From a virus: 54,369 nucleotides of DNA. This document shows, piece by piece, positions 7,229 to 15,541 of this stretch (position 1 is its first letter; each line of letters begins with the position of its first letter). The notes below the pieces were generated by a model. That model was given only the letters and a program-made list of their open reading frames with translations, ran no database searches and was not told the DNA's origin. Position numbers and translations under genes: made by a program. Location: the IMG/VR virus record IMGVR_UViG_3300036820_000024, positions 1 through 54,369 of that record; one strand, written 5' to 3'.

Positions 7229-10210
7229 ATGAAAAAAATAAACATTTTATTAACCTTAGTGGCGCTATCGTTAGCGCTAAAAGCACAAACATATACTCCA
7301 GCCGGCACAGTTGTGCAAAGGGCGCCAACGTCTAAAGGATATATATACCGCATTCCGCTGGGGATATATGGATATTTGAATATAAGGAGTAATGCTCAAA
7401 CTGATAGTTTAATATCATTGGCAGCGGTTAATGCTAATCAAGGCCTGACGCTTTCAGGCGACACTGTGGAGTTTGGAGGGACGATGTATAAAGACGCTGT
7501 GGTAACGGTTGGCGGACATTTGCTGAACTTTATCGTAAGCAATTCAACAAGCCCAGGCGTTAACGTTTCCAGTTTGGGAGGCAATAACTATGTTCAGATA
7601 GTGCCCCCTGACGGCCTTTTCGACCAGCCAGCGGGTATCACAATGGTAGATAGCTTAGGCAATCAAAGTAATTTAACAAGTCAAATATTTCAGGTATTTA
7701 ATCAGGCATATCCTACCGATCCGGCATTAAATGGATATGCCGGGGGTACAACGATTGGAGGTGCTTTTATGAGTATGTCAGGGGGGCAGGGAAATGGCGA
7801 TATGGTATTAGATACCGCGCAATTAGTAATTTCATATCAAAAATCAGGTACTAATAGTGCAGTGGAAATTCAACCAAATGCCGGGGAATTTATATTTTAT
7901 TACGATCAAGGGAGTACCAATCCTTCTGGTTTTTCATTAGACACTTTAACAGACTATCTACAAGATTATAATAATGTCCATTACGCTAAAGCGGGTTCAG
8001 ACGCTTCACACGTAATATTAGGGGATGGTACTTATGGCGCCTATAGCGGCGGCGGTTCCGGCACCATGACTTCCATAACCCCCGGCGTAGGCTTCTTATC
8101 TCACACCCCGATAACAACCTCCGGAACAATGGACGTTGACACGGCGACAACGGTGGCGAGTAAAACGTTCGCAGGTAGATACATTACGGCGGCAAGTACG
8201 AATACGTTAAGCAATAAAAACCTAACAGGGGCCGGAAATTCATTTCCAACCTTCAACCAGGCTACAACAAGCACGGCCGCAAATTTATCAGGCACCCCGG
8301 CATTACCGAACGGGACTACAGCGACAACGCAAACAACTGGCGATAATACCAGTAAGTTAGCTACGGACGCGTTTGTTAACTCTTCGGTGACGGCTGATAG
8401 TACATCATTATCGGCAAACTACCAAACGAGGCCGATCGGGCTTATCTATAAAACAGCGCCGACAACACTAACCGATTTTACCTATTCAGGCTTTACCCCA
8501 ACGGCGTCAAATGCCGGCATAACATTTACGGGCGGAAGCAACACGTTTACCCAAACGATGATTATTAACGGCATCACAAACAACGACCCGAACCAGGATA
8601 TCGTTGTCGGTTATAAGATCGGAGCTACCGGGCATGGATTGGGTATCGGCCGAAAATCAATCGATATACAGGCATCGCTCATTATTCAATATGATGAGAC
8701 CACGAATGCCTTAATATTTACAAGCCTTCAGGGCCCGACGACGTTGGCTACCATCCCGGCTAACTTTACTGTGTCTAATAACGATCTTTGCATTATAAGA
8801 CTTTCACAGCGAGAAAATGTAATTACCGGCACATTTACCGATGCATCGCTGACGGGAGCAACCTTTAGCTTTGCAGTGCCGCTTCAAACGGCTGGGTACA
8901 ATGTTCAAATACCAAATACCGCCGATATCTGCCTGTACAATATCGGCGGTACGCATACCGTATCAAACATTTCGGTAACGTCGAAATCATTATTTCGGCC
9001 GGATTTAATCCTGGTCGGCGACAGCAAAGTAGCGGGATTCGGGGTGTTTGGTCTCCCTTTCAGGTGGGCTAATCAATTAGGCCCATTGGGGAGCGTAGAG
9101 GTATACGCCGGCGGCGGCGACAAGGTGGCCGATATGCTGGCCGCACAGCCTTATATCCTTAAGTACGTCCAGCCGCGTAATGTTGGCATTTGTGTGCTGA
9201 GAAACAACCTTAGCGGCGGCACGTTAACATCCGGAAACAAAACCGACTACCAAACGCTGACAACGAATTACCTGGTTGGGTCTGCCGTCTATCATTTCCT
9301 GCCGATTACAGAAGAGTCAATACCCGATCAAAGCGCCATTACCACATTTATTGACGCCACTTATTCAAGCGCAAATATTATCGACCCATCTTCCGGTGTT
9401 ATAACCATCGACACCGCTACAATGCTGGCCGTGGACAAGATACATCTGAACTATTTGGGCGACCTGGCCGTTTCGACCAACATACTTCATGCCAATAAAA
9501 TTCCGCTTTCCAATCACGTTAGTCCGTTTATCCCGTCGGACCCGATAATTACTTATCCAGTCGTTTACACGTCGGGCAGGGCACTGTTTGGAAATGGCAC
9601 ATCAACCCCGGTTGTAAGCACAAACATCTTTGCAAGCGGCACATTCGTAGGGATAAACGCATCTTCACCTGGTGTGGCATTGGACGTTTCAGGAGCAAGG
9701 GTAAGGCTGTTAAGCGGTTCCGGGAGCGTAGGTTATCAAACTGGTGTGAGTGCTGTTACATACGGTAATTATGTTGCGTCATCATCGGCGCAATTCAGTA
9801 CAGATGCGGCGGTTGGCGATAATGTTCAGCAAGTGTCGAGCACATCGGAGGCAATTCTGTTTAATCTAAACGCTGGTGCCGGTGCGGCAGAGGTGGCATT
9901 AAGACATACCGGGCTTCTTACGACAGTTCCAATAAAGATAACATCGGCTACAACCTCGGTAACAGGAAGCACAAGCGGGACGGCGGTATTTAGCCAACCG
10001 GAAGCAGGCGGAACGATGAAAATTGTAATGATTCAGTTAACATCGCTAATTGGAACAGCATCATACACTTATCCTACTGCATTTGTAAACACTCCGGTAG
10101 TTTTGACAAGTTCGGGTTTATCTGGCAGTATAGCCACATCGGTGAGCACGACGGCGGTAACATGCACCGGGACGACAAGTACGGGGACTTTGATTTTAAT
10201 GGGATATTAA
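7229..10210 (+). CDS. Tail fibre with SGNH/GDSL esterase domain and N-terminal signal-like sequence
   Basis: The 993-aa protein is the likely receptor-binding fibre. Residues 1-20 read as a Bacteroidota signal peptide (MKK, hydrophobic core, ending KAQ|T). The middle has fibre-type low-complexity repeats, including a GTPALPNGTTATTQ..DNTSKLATDAFV block like the phage tail-collar repeats. Residues about 594-745 resemble an SGNH hydrolase: nucleophile motif G597-D598-S599, a Gly-rich block (YAGGGDK), an Asn in VLRNN, and D736-x-x-H739 near its end. Such domains deacetylate surface polysaccharide. The Ser/Gly-rich C-terminus probably trimerises. The segment 6875-10210 differs in word composition from the rest of the genome. 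A terminator follows at 10251. Confidence 0.8.
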   Translation: MKKINILLTLVALSLALKAQTYTPAGTVVQRAPTSKGYIYRIPLGIYGYLNIRSNAQTDSLISLAAVNANQGLTLSGDTVEFGGTMYKDAVVTVGGHLLNFIVSNSTSPGVNVSSLGGNNYVQIVPPDGLFDQPAGITMVDSLGNQSNLTSQIFQVFNQAYPTDPALNGYAGGTTIGGAFMSMSGGQGNGDMVLDTAQLVISYQKSGTNSAVEIQPNAGEFIFYYDQGSTNPSGFSLDTLTDYLQDYNNVHYAKAGSDASHVILGDGTYGAYSGGGSGTMTSITPGVGFLSHTPITTSGTMDVDTATTVASKTFAGRYITAASTNTLSNKNLTGAGNSFPTFNQATTSTAANLSGTPALPNGTTATTQTTGDNTSKLATDAFVNSSVTADSTSLSANYQTRPIGLIYKTAPTTLTDFTYSGFTPTASNAGITFTGGSNTFTQTMIINGITNNDPNQDIVVGYKIGATGHGLGIGRKSIDIQASLIIQYDETTNALIFTSLQGPTTLATIPANFTVSNNDLCIIRLSQRENVITGTFTDASLTGATFSFAVPLQTAGYNVQIPNTADICLYNIGGTHTVSNISVTSKSLFRPDLILVGDSKVAGFGVFGLPFRWANQLGPLGSVEVYAGGGDKVADMLAAQPYILKYVQPRNVGICVLRNNLSGGTLTSGNKTDYQTLTTNYLVGSAVYHFLPITEESIPDQSAITTFIDATYSSANIIDPSSGVITIDTATMLAVDKIHLNYLGDLAVSTNILHANKIPLSNHVSPFIPSDPIITYPVVYTSGRALFGNGTSTPVVSTNIFASGTFVGINASSPGVALDVSGARVRLLSGSGSVGYQTGVSAVTYGNYVASSSAQFSTDAAVGDNVQQVSSTSEAILFNLNAGAGAAEVALRHTGLLTTVPIKITSATTSVTGSTSGTAVFSQPEAGGTMKIVMIQLTSLIGTASYTYPTAFVNTPVVLTSSGLSGSIATSVSTTAVTCTGTTSTGTLILMGY

Positions 10211-10250
10211 CTATTGACAAATAGGGAGTGGCTAAGAAAATACACCCAAT

Positions 10251-10276
10251 AAAAAGGGCATTTAAACGCCCTTTTT
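10251..10276 (+). terminator. Rho-independent terminator after the fibre gene
   Basis: A 9-bp stem (AAAAAGGGC with GCCCTTTTT), 8-nt loop and T-run. It lies 40 nt downstream of the fibre stop and separates it from the next tail gene. Confidence 0.85.
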
Positions 10277-10375
10277 ATGTTTTAAATACCTTTAAAGTTG
10301 CCCGTTTTCTGATGCCTTAAGGACGAAAAAAGATCGTCGATTACAGGCCATTTTTAAAACAAAAAATTAATAAAC

Positions 10376-11536
10376 ATGCTAATTTTTAACACTGTGCCCG
10401 GCCCGTTTCCGGTATATGACAAGCTGCAAAAGCAAAACCGTTACCGGAAAAATTGCGCCGGGCAACAACTCGATTATAAATTAATATCCCCGAAGGACGC
10501 CCTTTTACCCTGGCAATATCGGCGCTTAACGGCGGCGTCCGAGATGACAACCTGGAAAATCGTTAAAGTCGATACCGGCGACATTTTGGACATAACGGAA
10601 AACATTGCCTTTGGGGTAATTCATACCGAGACGCTCGAGGGTTACGACTATTTTTATTACGGGGGAGACGGCTTGCAGTTTAGCGACGATACCCTCCGGC
10701 TTACTTATGGTTATTATTACTTTGGCCTGGAATTTTCCGACGGGTCGGCGGCTTATAGTGAGTTGTTTTTTATTCCTGAAGATAGTTTTTCCATTACGGA
10801 CGCCCCCGAGTACGTTAATTACATCAAATTGGAATGGTACAACCTGGGGGGCGACATAGCGCCGTTTTATTACTCGGGCCTATACGAGGACGATAGCCTG
10901 ATTTTTCGTTGCGTGTGTTACCTGGATAGTATCATTACGGAAAGCCAGCCGGTACTGACCCAAACGACCGCAAAGGACGGCGACGACCAGGACATACCAA
11001 TTTTTCAGCGGGTCGACATTCCGTACATAATTAATACGTTTGTGCCCGACTTTTTAAAGCGGGCCTTCGTGTTGATGCCATTGCACGATACGATCAATTA
11101 TACCAGCGCCGACGGCATAGACAGCGGGCAATTTGATACCGTTTCCGTGACCGTTAAGAGCGAAGCGCCGGGGTGTATGAGTAGCGTTGACCTATCGTTT
11201 AAACAAGCCCTGGCAGTCGTTAACCGGGCTTGTGCAACCAATTTAATTAAAACCCCGACCGGCACGACTTACAATTATTTCAAGGTTCAAAATACGGATA
11301 GCGAACATTACGACATTAACGACCTCGGGCAAGTTGTGGTAACGTCGTCGTTGTTGATGGGGAAAACCGGTTACGGCATATATGCCCCCCAAATACCTAA
11401 TTTTATCGACCGGTCATTGATCACGTACGACGGCACCGGCGGCTCGTTTACCATTACGGCCCCTGGCTTCGTATTGATCGACGGCGGTTATTTATATGTT
11501 TTTTACAATTTAGTTGACTTAGATTTATTCCCATGA
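10376..11536 (+). CDS. Virion/tail protein of unknown role
   Basis: The 386-aa protein is rich in Tyr, Asp and Phe, with short beta-like stretches (such as YGYYYFGLEFSDGSAAYSELFF), a composition usual in baseplate and tail-tip proteins. I recognise no family. It starts a new transcription unit after the fibre terminator, and its last codons overlap the next gene (ATGA at 11533), which points to joint expression. Codon and word use match the main genome rather than the fibre segment. Confidence 0.65.
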   Translation: MLIFNTVPGPFPVYDKLQKQNRYRKNCAGQQLDYKLISPKDALLPWQYRRLTAASEMTTWKIVKVDTGDILDITENIAFGVIHTETLEGYDYFYYGGDGLQFSDDTLRLTYGYYYFGLEFSDGSAAYSELFFIPEDSFSITDAPEYVNYIKLEWYNLGGDIAPFYYSGLYEDDSLIFRCVCYLDSIITESQPVLTQTTAKDGDDQDIPIFQRVDIPYIINTFVPDFLKRAFVLMPLHDTINYTSADGIDSGQFDTVSVTVKSEAPGCMSSVDLSFKQALAVVNRACATNLIKTPTGTTYNYFKVQNTDSEHYDINDLGQVVVTSSLLMGKTGYGIYAPQIPNFIDRSLITYDGTGGSFTITAPGFVLIDGGYLYVFYNLVDLDLFP

Positions 11537-12063
11537 GCAAACCCGAATTAATCAGAAGCCCGGCGGGGCCTAATACGATTGTCGACGACAATCTGAAAGT
11601 AAACGCGTTTATTTTCCCCGTTAATGTGGACGACGAGCATTTGCCGGAACTCGAGGAAATACAAGGCCGTTGTTTCGTAAGCAGTACCGACAAACGGTTG
11701 TACATTTTGGACGACGATGGCGTTTACAACCCGGTTGCCTATTTGTCCGACACGTCGATAGCAAACGCTTTAATAAATCTTGCAAGTGGAACAAAAATTA
11801 TCGGCGATGCGGACACTAATCATACGGATGTCGGGGATGGAACGACCGTGACGTTTGATATAGGAATAGTCTTACATTCAACAAATTACATGGTAATTCT
11901 AACAATAATTTCATTGTCAGATGACCCACAAAATGATTTATTTCATAACGTCACGATTCGGGAAAAAACAACCGCGACCTTTGATGTTTATTTTAGAGAG
12001 ACGGCCGACCTTGTACAAAACATCAATGTTGACTGGCTAATTATTCCGTTGGCTGAATATTAA
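11533..12063 (+). CDS. Tail appendage protein with a compositionally distinct C-terminal half
   Basis: 176 aa. The first 75 residues are acidic and encoded in the GC-richer style of the genome, with a CTCGAG site; they include an SSTDKRLYILDDDGVYN stretch common in phage attachment proteins. From about 11760 the DNA becomes AT-rich and the protein changes to a beta-rich segment (VGDGTTVTFDIG...). This looks like a conserved virion anchor fused to an exchangeable tip. No enzyme motif is seen. A promoter for the next gene overlaps its 3' end. Confidence 0.6.
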   Translation: MSKPELIRSPAGPNTIVDDNLKVNAFIFPVNVDDEHLPELEEIQGRCFVSSTDKRLYILDDDGVYNPVAYLSDTSIANALINLASGTKIIGDADTNHTDVGDGTTVTFDIGIVLHSTNYMVILTIISLSDDPQNDLFHNVTIREKTTATFDVYFRETADLVQNINVDWLIIPLAEY

Positions 12064-12080
12064 TGAAAATTATATCTTTG
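12049..12080 (+). promoter_or_regulatory. Bacteroidota-type promoter upstream of a tail protein gene
   Basis: TTG at 12049-12051, 21-bp spacer, TATCTTTG at 12073-12080, matching the TAnnTTTG -7 element. The start codon is at 12112. The gene downstream ends in a terminator at 13011, so it forms a single-gene, probably strongly expressed unit. Confidence 0.7.
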
Positions 12081-12111
12081 TTTATATTATTAAACTTTAA
12101 ATATTTTCAAA

Positions 12112-12987
12112 ATGAGCAACCCAGTATGTCCCGAAAATTGCGCTTATGACTTGCCCGCCGTAAGTTATAACAATTGCGCGCCAAAAGTGCAGCAATCACA
12201 AATCAGGCGGTTATTTGTAGGCAAAGCCAACGCGGCGGCGTTCGCCGATTGGACGCAAGCCGCTGAATGGTTAACCAGGTGTAACCAAAACACCACGACG
12301 GGCGACGATTACATTCGCGTCCTGACAGTAACGGGCGAAAAGCCAGCGCCTAAAAACATTACTAAAGTAATTGACAATGGATTTTTAGCCCAAATCGGCA
12401 AAGATCACACGGTTAATTTTACAACCTACCAGGTAACCGACGACAATTATGAATTTATGCGCGGTTCCGAGTGCGGGACGTTCGTTAAACTCTTTGCTAT
12501 CGAGACAATGGGCGGGGCCTTTTTTGGCACCAACGCCGGGCAACTCGTTTCTAACGTTATGGACTCCGTGTTAACGGGGGGTGATGACGACCTGGAAAAC
12601 CTTACCGGCTCAATGACCTGGAGGAGTAAATTTAGCCTCGAGCGTATCGCATTAAGCCCGATTTTTGAGGTTGATTTTAACCTGACACCGGGCGACGGCG
12701 GCGGGGTCGTTTATGACACTATCCAGTTATTCGACACCGAGGCAAGCATCACAAGTGAGGGTATAACAACAACATTGCCAGGCACAGATCCGGACGCTAA
12801 GTTTGAGTTTAACAGGGTAATTTCAGCAGTCGGCGCGCCTCAAACCATGAACTTAAACGAGGGCGTCGATAACGTTGCAGTTGTTGACTTCCCAGCCGAT
12901 TATCTCGGGGCAACCTGGAGGTTTACGGACGACAGCGGAACCGTTTACCAGGGCGTATTTACAAACGGGGACATTATTATGTCATAA
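12112..12987 (+). CDS. Major tail (tube) protein candidate
   Basis: The 291-aa acidic protein has its own promoter (12049-12080) and terminator (13011), an arrangement expected for a very abundant structural protein. The N-terminus has several Cys (VCPENCAYD..NNCAPK), then a mixed beta-rich body with W-R-S and SPIFEVDF segments resembling tail-tube subunits, and a C-terminal small domain (DDSGTVYQGVFTNGD). I recognise no named family. Its position after the tail tip genes is unusual for a tube protein, so another abundant virion protein is the alternative. Confidence 0.5.
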   Translation: MSNPVCPENCAYDLPAVSYNNCAPKVQQSQIRRLFVGKANAAAFADWTQAAEWLTRCNQNTTTGDDYIRVLTVTGEKPAPKNITKVIDNGFLAQIGKDHTVNFTTYQVTDDNYEFMRGSECGTFVKLFAIETMGGAFFGTNAGQLVSNVMDSVLTGGDDDLENLTGSMTWRSKFSLERIALSPIFEVDFNLTPGDGGGVVYDTIQLFDTEASITSEGITTTLPGTDPDAKFEFNRVISAVGAPQTMNLNEGVDNVAVVDFPADYLGATWRFTDDSGTVYQGVFTNGDIIMS

Positions 12988-13009
12988 TTAACCAAATCAT
13001 TAACAATAC

Positions 13010-13034
13010 AGGGCGGTTTTTTAACCGCCCTTTT
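13010..13034 (+). terminator. Rho-independent terminator
   Basis: An 8-bp perfect stem (GGGCGGTT with AACCGCCC), TTTT loop and a TTTT tail. It ends the single-gene unit of the preceding tail protein and lies 24 nt before the next start. Confidence 0.9.
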
Positions 13035-13057
13035 ACTTAGTCAAAAATTAACCCCTT

Positions 13058-13984
13058 ATGAGTAAAACCCTTTTAATCGGGCCTAACGCCGTTACCGCTT
13101 TGGTATCCCAGGCCGCAAGCGAAATTTTCACGTCCGAAAATTGCGCGGTTGTTTTCAACGCCGACGGTACATACAGAAGTTGGCAACCCAACCGGGTAAT
13201 AAATTCCTTTACCGATCTCGAGGTCGGCGCTGGATACATTGCCATTATGAAGGATACACTCGACGTCACGGGCGTATTTTCCGAGGGTATCCCCGGCATA
13301 GCGCAAGCCGGGGTTTACAATTTAAGCCAGTACGATTTAACATTATTTGATTTGGGGTCGAGTGATACCTCAACCCTGGCAAGCGGCGATTTTTTACCGC
13401 AACCGGACGGCGACGCATACAACTTTGAGGTAAAGGCCGTAACCGCCGGTATATACGGCGTTATACACGTCCCCACAAACCCGCAAAATGTGGTTTATTG
13501 GGAGGGAGGTGGAAACTTTGCACACGTTGGGGCAACAAGCCAGTTTTTCAGCTTTAACGCCGCCTCTTTTAATCAAAAGAGCATTTATATAATTTTGGAC
13601 GTTCACGATAGCGCGTTGCCCCCAGGCGCTCCGGAAAATGAGTTTTATTTTTTCAACGGCTCGGCTGATGATTTGTCGTACAAGGAAAACGATATAGTTA
13701 TCGCGACGATTGCCGCCGGAACCGGATACAAACGGACGCTAACGCAATTAACTGGCAAAGTAAACCCGGAGGTCACGACCCCCGTTACAGCTGGCAGCTA
13801 TAAGGTTGCCAGGATTGACAATCTTAACACCGGGGAAAACAAAGCCCTTTATTTTGATGTTGCGGGCGCGCCGTCGTCAAACGTGGAAATAAATTTATCC
13901 GACATTACGGCGGGAAATCAATTCTTTTTCTTAGGCCCCGCCGGGGCATTTGGAGAGGGTACAATTATCGACATACCCGCATAA
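13058..13984 (+). CDS. Virion structural protein of unknown role
   Basis: 308 aa, soluble, with beta-rich, Gly/Asp/Asn-rich segments, no cysteine-rich motif and no recognised enzyme signature. It begins MSKTLLIGPNAVTALVSQAA. It stands between two strong terminators (13010 and 13991), which suggests a high-copy product with its own expression. Position between tail and lysis genes and composition point to a virion decoration or tail protein. No family was recognised. Confidence 0.55.
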   Translation: MSKTLLIGPNAVTALVSQAASEIFTSENCAVVFNADGTYRSWQPNRVINSFTDLEVGAGYIAIMKDTLDVTGVFSEGIPGIAQAGVYNLSQYDLTLFDLGSSDTSTLASGDFLPQPDGDAYNFEVKAVTAGIYGVIHVPTNPQNVVYWEGGGNFAHVGATSQFFSFNAASFNQKSIYIILDVHDSALPPGAPENEFYFFNGSADDLSYKENDIVIATIAAGTGYKRTLTQLTGKVNPEVTTPVTAGSYKVARIDNLNTGENKALYFDVAGAPSSNVEINLSDITAGNQFFFLGPAGAFGEGTIIDIPA

Positions 13985-13990
13985 CGTTTA

Positions 13991-14026
13991 AAAAATGCCC
14001 CGATCAAACAACGGGGCATTTTTTTT
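13991..14026 (+). terminator. Rho-independent terminator
   Basis: A long stem (AAAAATGCCCCG with CGGGGCATTTTT), 9-nt loop and an extended T-run. It separates the virion genes from the lysis cassette. An upstream ATG-like start inside this hairpin is therefore not used for the next gene. Confidence 0.92.
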
Positions 14027-14038
14027 GAGCAATTTTAT

Positions 14039-14046
14039 TACCTTTA
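14039..14046 (+). promoter_or_regulatory. Near-consensus -7 element before the lysis cassette
   Basis: TACCTTTA differs from TAnnTTTG only in the last base. The same TACCTTTA recurs at 14399-14406, again between a terminator and a start codon, which supports a promoter role for both. No -33 element at the correct distance was found. Confidence 0.35.
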
Positions 14047-14060
14047 AAGCTAAATTTATT

Positions 14061-14336
14061 ATGAATATGACAACTCAAAACATTGAGGAGTTAGGCGCTC
14101 ACATTACCAGCAAAACCGGCGCTCGTATCCTTTGGTATTTCGGTATTATGTTAATTGCTTTGCTGGGTTGCTTCTATGGCATAGAGGCCAAAATTGACAG
14201 TATGCAGGCACAAATGGAAATCAGGAAAACCCAGGCAGACGGTAAATTTGATCTCATTAACAACAATATCGAGAACGTCAAAAACGATCTTAAGGACGTA
14301 AAAGACGACGTGAAAGATTTGAAGGGCCGAAAGTAA
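14061..14336 (+). CDS. Small membrane protein with C-terminal coiled coil (lysis cassette)
   Basis: 91 aa from ATG 14061; a longer frame starting at 13995 would run through the terminator and is not credible. One membrane segment (WYFGIMLIALLGCFYGI, about residues 26-42) is followed by an amphipathic coiled coil ending in DLKDVKDDVKDLKGRK. Topology and place before the holin candidate and endolysin suggest a lysis accessory, such as a holin partner or spanin-like protein. No lipobox is present. Confidence 0.6.
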   Translation: MNMTTQNIEELGAHITSKTGARILWYFGIMLIALLGCFYGIEAKIDSMQAQMEIRKTQADGKFDLINNNIENVKNDLKDVKDDVKDLKGRK

Positions 14337-14361
14337 CAACCTTTTTACTATACAATATTTT

Positions 14362-14397
14362 AACGACTTGTCTAACAAACAGGTCGTTTGCTTTTTT
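14362..14397 (+). terminator. Rho-independent terminator in the lysis cassette
   Basis: A 10-bp stem with one G-T pair (AACGACTTGT with ACAGGTCGTT), 7-nt loop, then TGCTTTTTT. A TACCTTTA promoter-like element follows directly at 14399. Confidence 0.85.
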
Positions 14398-14430
14398 ATA
14401 CCTTTACATAAATTAATTAATCAAAACAAT

Positions 14431-14991
14431 ATGAGCAACTTTTTAAAAATCGTTTTTGGGGACGCGCCCCTCAACAATTTTGCCGCGTACATGGTACTGG
14501 CAATAATCGGAATTTTCATTAAATTACTTTTGCACGTTGTGCAGCGTAACCAGGCAAGCCCAAATACGCCGGTTGATTTTTCCATTTGCTTTATGCTTAA
14601 GGATAACGCCATTAGGTTAATGGCTTCGCTATCGTTAAGCCTATTTGTGGTTTTCGCTTGCATACGCTTTACGAGTGAAATTTTACACGTCCAGTTAAGC
14701 CCGTTTGTTGCCCTGGGTATAGGGCTTGCGTCCGATTACCTGGCAGAGCAGCTAAAAAATTTGGCGTCGTCCCGTACGCCTTTTACGGGCGTAGCAACGT
14801 TGTTGACGGATTTAAAACCCGATCAACCAGGCTCGGGTGATCAGCCAGCAGGTCCTGCAGCAATAGACCCCGAGAAACCAGCCATTGACCAAATACAAGT
14901 CGGGCCGATTGCCGAGGTTAAACAAATCGTACAACAAGACGAGACGCCTCCAGCTGGGGATATCAACGGAAACCAAAAACCAACCGTATAA
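14431..14991 (+). CDS. Holin candidate
   Basis: 186 aa from ATG 14431; the longer in-frame start at 14368 falls inside the terminator. Two or three hydrophobic segments are visible (about residues 12-30, 61-80 and a weaker one near 95-108), followed by a hydrophilic, Pro/Gln-rich tail. It precedes the endolysin, with only a homing endonuclease between them. In phages this topology and position indicate a holin that permeabilises the inner membrane. The long charged tail is unusual for small holins and could be a regulatory domain. Confidence 0.6.
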   Translation: MSNFLKIVFGDAPLNNFAAYMVLAIIGIFIKLLLHVVQRNQASPNTPVDFSICFMLKDNAIRLMASLSLSLFVVFACIRFTSEILHVQLSPFVALGIGLASDYLAEQLKNLASSRTPFTGVATLLTDLKPDQPGSGDQPAGPAAIDPEKPAIDQIQVGPIAEVKQIVQQDETPPAGDINGNQKPTV

Positions 14992-14992
14992 G

Positions 14993-15541
14993 ATGCGGTA
15001 TATTATCGGTACGGCCATAAAAAAACAAACCTCGGGTAAATTGGAACCCGAGGTTTTTGTGCCTATTGTTGGGTATGAGCGTGGTTATGCCATTGGCTCA
15101 CATGGTAACGTTTACAGCATATCTAAACAAATAATAATGCAACCGTTTGTCGATAAGGATGATTATTTAATCATTAAGTTATCAAAACGGGGACACAAAC
15201 GAAACTTTAAAATTTCCAGGCTCGTTGCCTTACACTTTATCTCAAACCCCGAAAACAAAGAGGAGGTTAACCACTTGAAAGGTAAGCGGGATAATTATTA
15301 TAAACATCTTGCCTGGGCGACGCCAAAAGAAAACGTTAACCACGCTTTTGAGCACGGTTTGAATAATAGTAACCATTGCCGACACCGCGTAAAAAGCACT
15401 CACGTTGCTACCGGCGAACAAAAAACATTTGATAGCTTACGCGAGGCAGAAACCATTTTAAACATAAGTCGCGGGTGTGTGTCGTCCGTATTATTGGGTA
15501 AATGCAATCAAACAAAAGGATATAAATTTGAAAAACTATGA
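14993..15541 (+). CDS. HNH homing endonuclease with NUMOD4 and NUMOD1 domains
   Basis: 182 aa from ATG 14993, one base after the holin stop. An N-terminal NUMOD4-like part (IVGYERGYAIGSHGNVYSI) leads into an HNH_3-type core with VNHLKGKRDN..YKHLAWATPKEN and a NUMOD1-like DNA-binding helix at the C-terminus (LREAETILNISRGCVSSVL, ending GYKF). Such enzymes cut alleles lacking them and spread by repair. It sits between holin and endolysin as a free-standing element, its stop overlapping the endolysin ATG. It has fewer CCWGG words than its neighbours, which fits later arrival. Confidence 0.9.
   Translation: MRYIIGTAIKKQTSGKLEPEVFVPIVGYERGYAIGSHGNVYSISKQIIMQPFVDKDDYLIIKLSKRGHKRNFKISRLVALHFISNPENKEEVNHLKGKRDNYYKHLAWATPKENVNHAFEHGLNNSNHCRHRVKSTHVATGEQKTFDSLREAETILNISRGCVSSVLLGKCNQTKGYKFEKL

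Noticed and set aside
13995-14060. Upstream start for the lysis membrane protein
   Set aside because: It falls inside the strong terminator at 13991-14026; ATG 14061 gives a normal small membrane protein.
14368-14430. Upstream start for the holin candidate
   Set aside because: It lies within the hairpin at 14362-14397, and the extra residues are unlike the rest; ATG 14431 has a normal leader.
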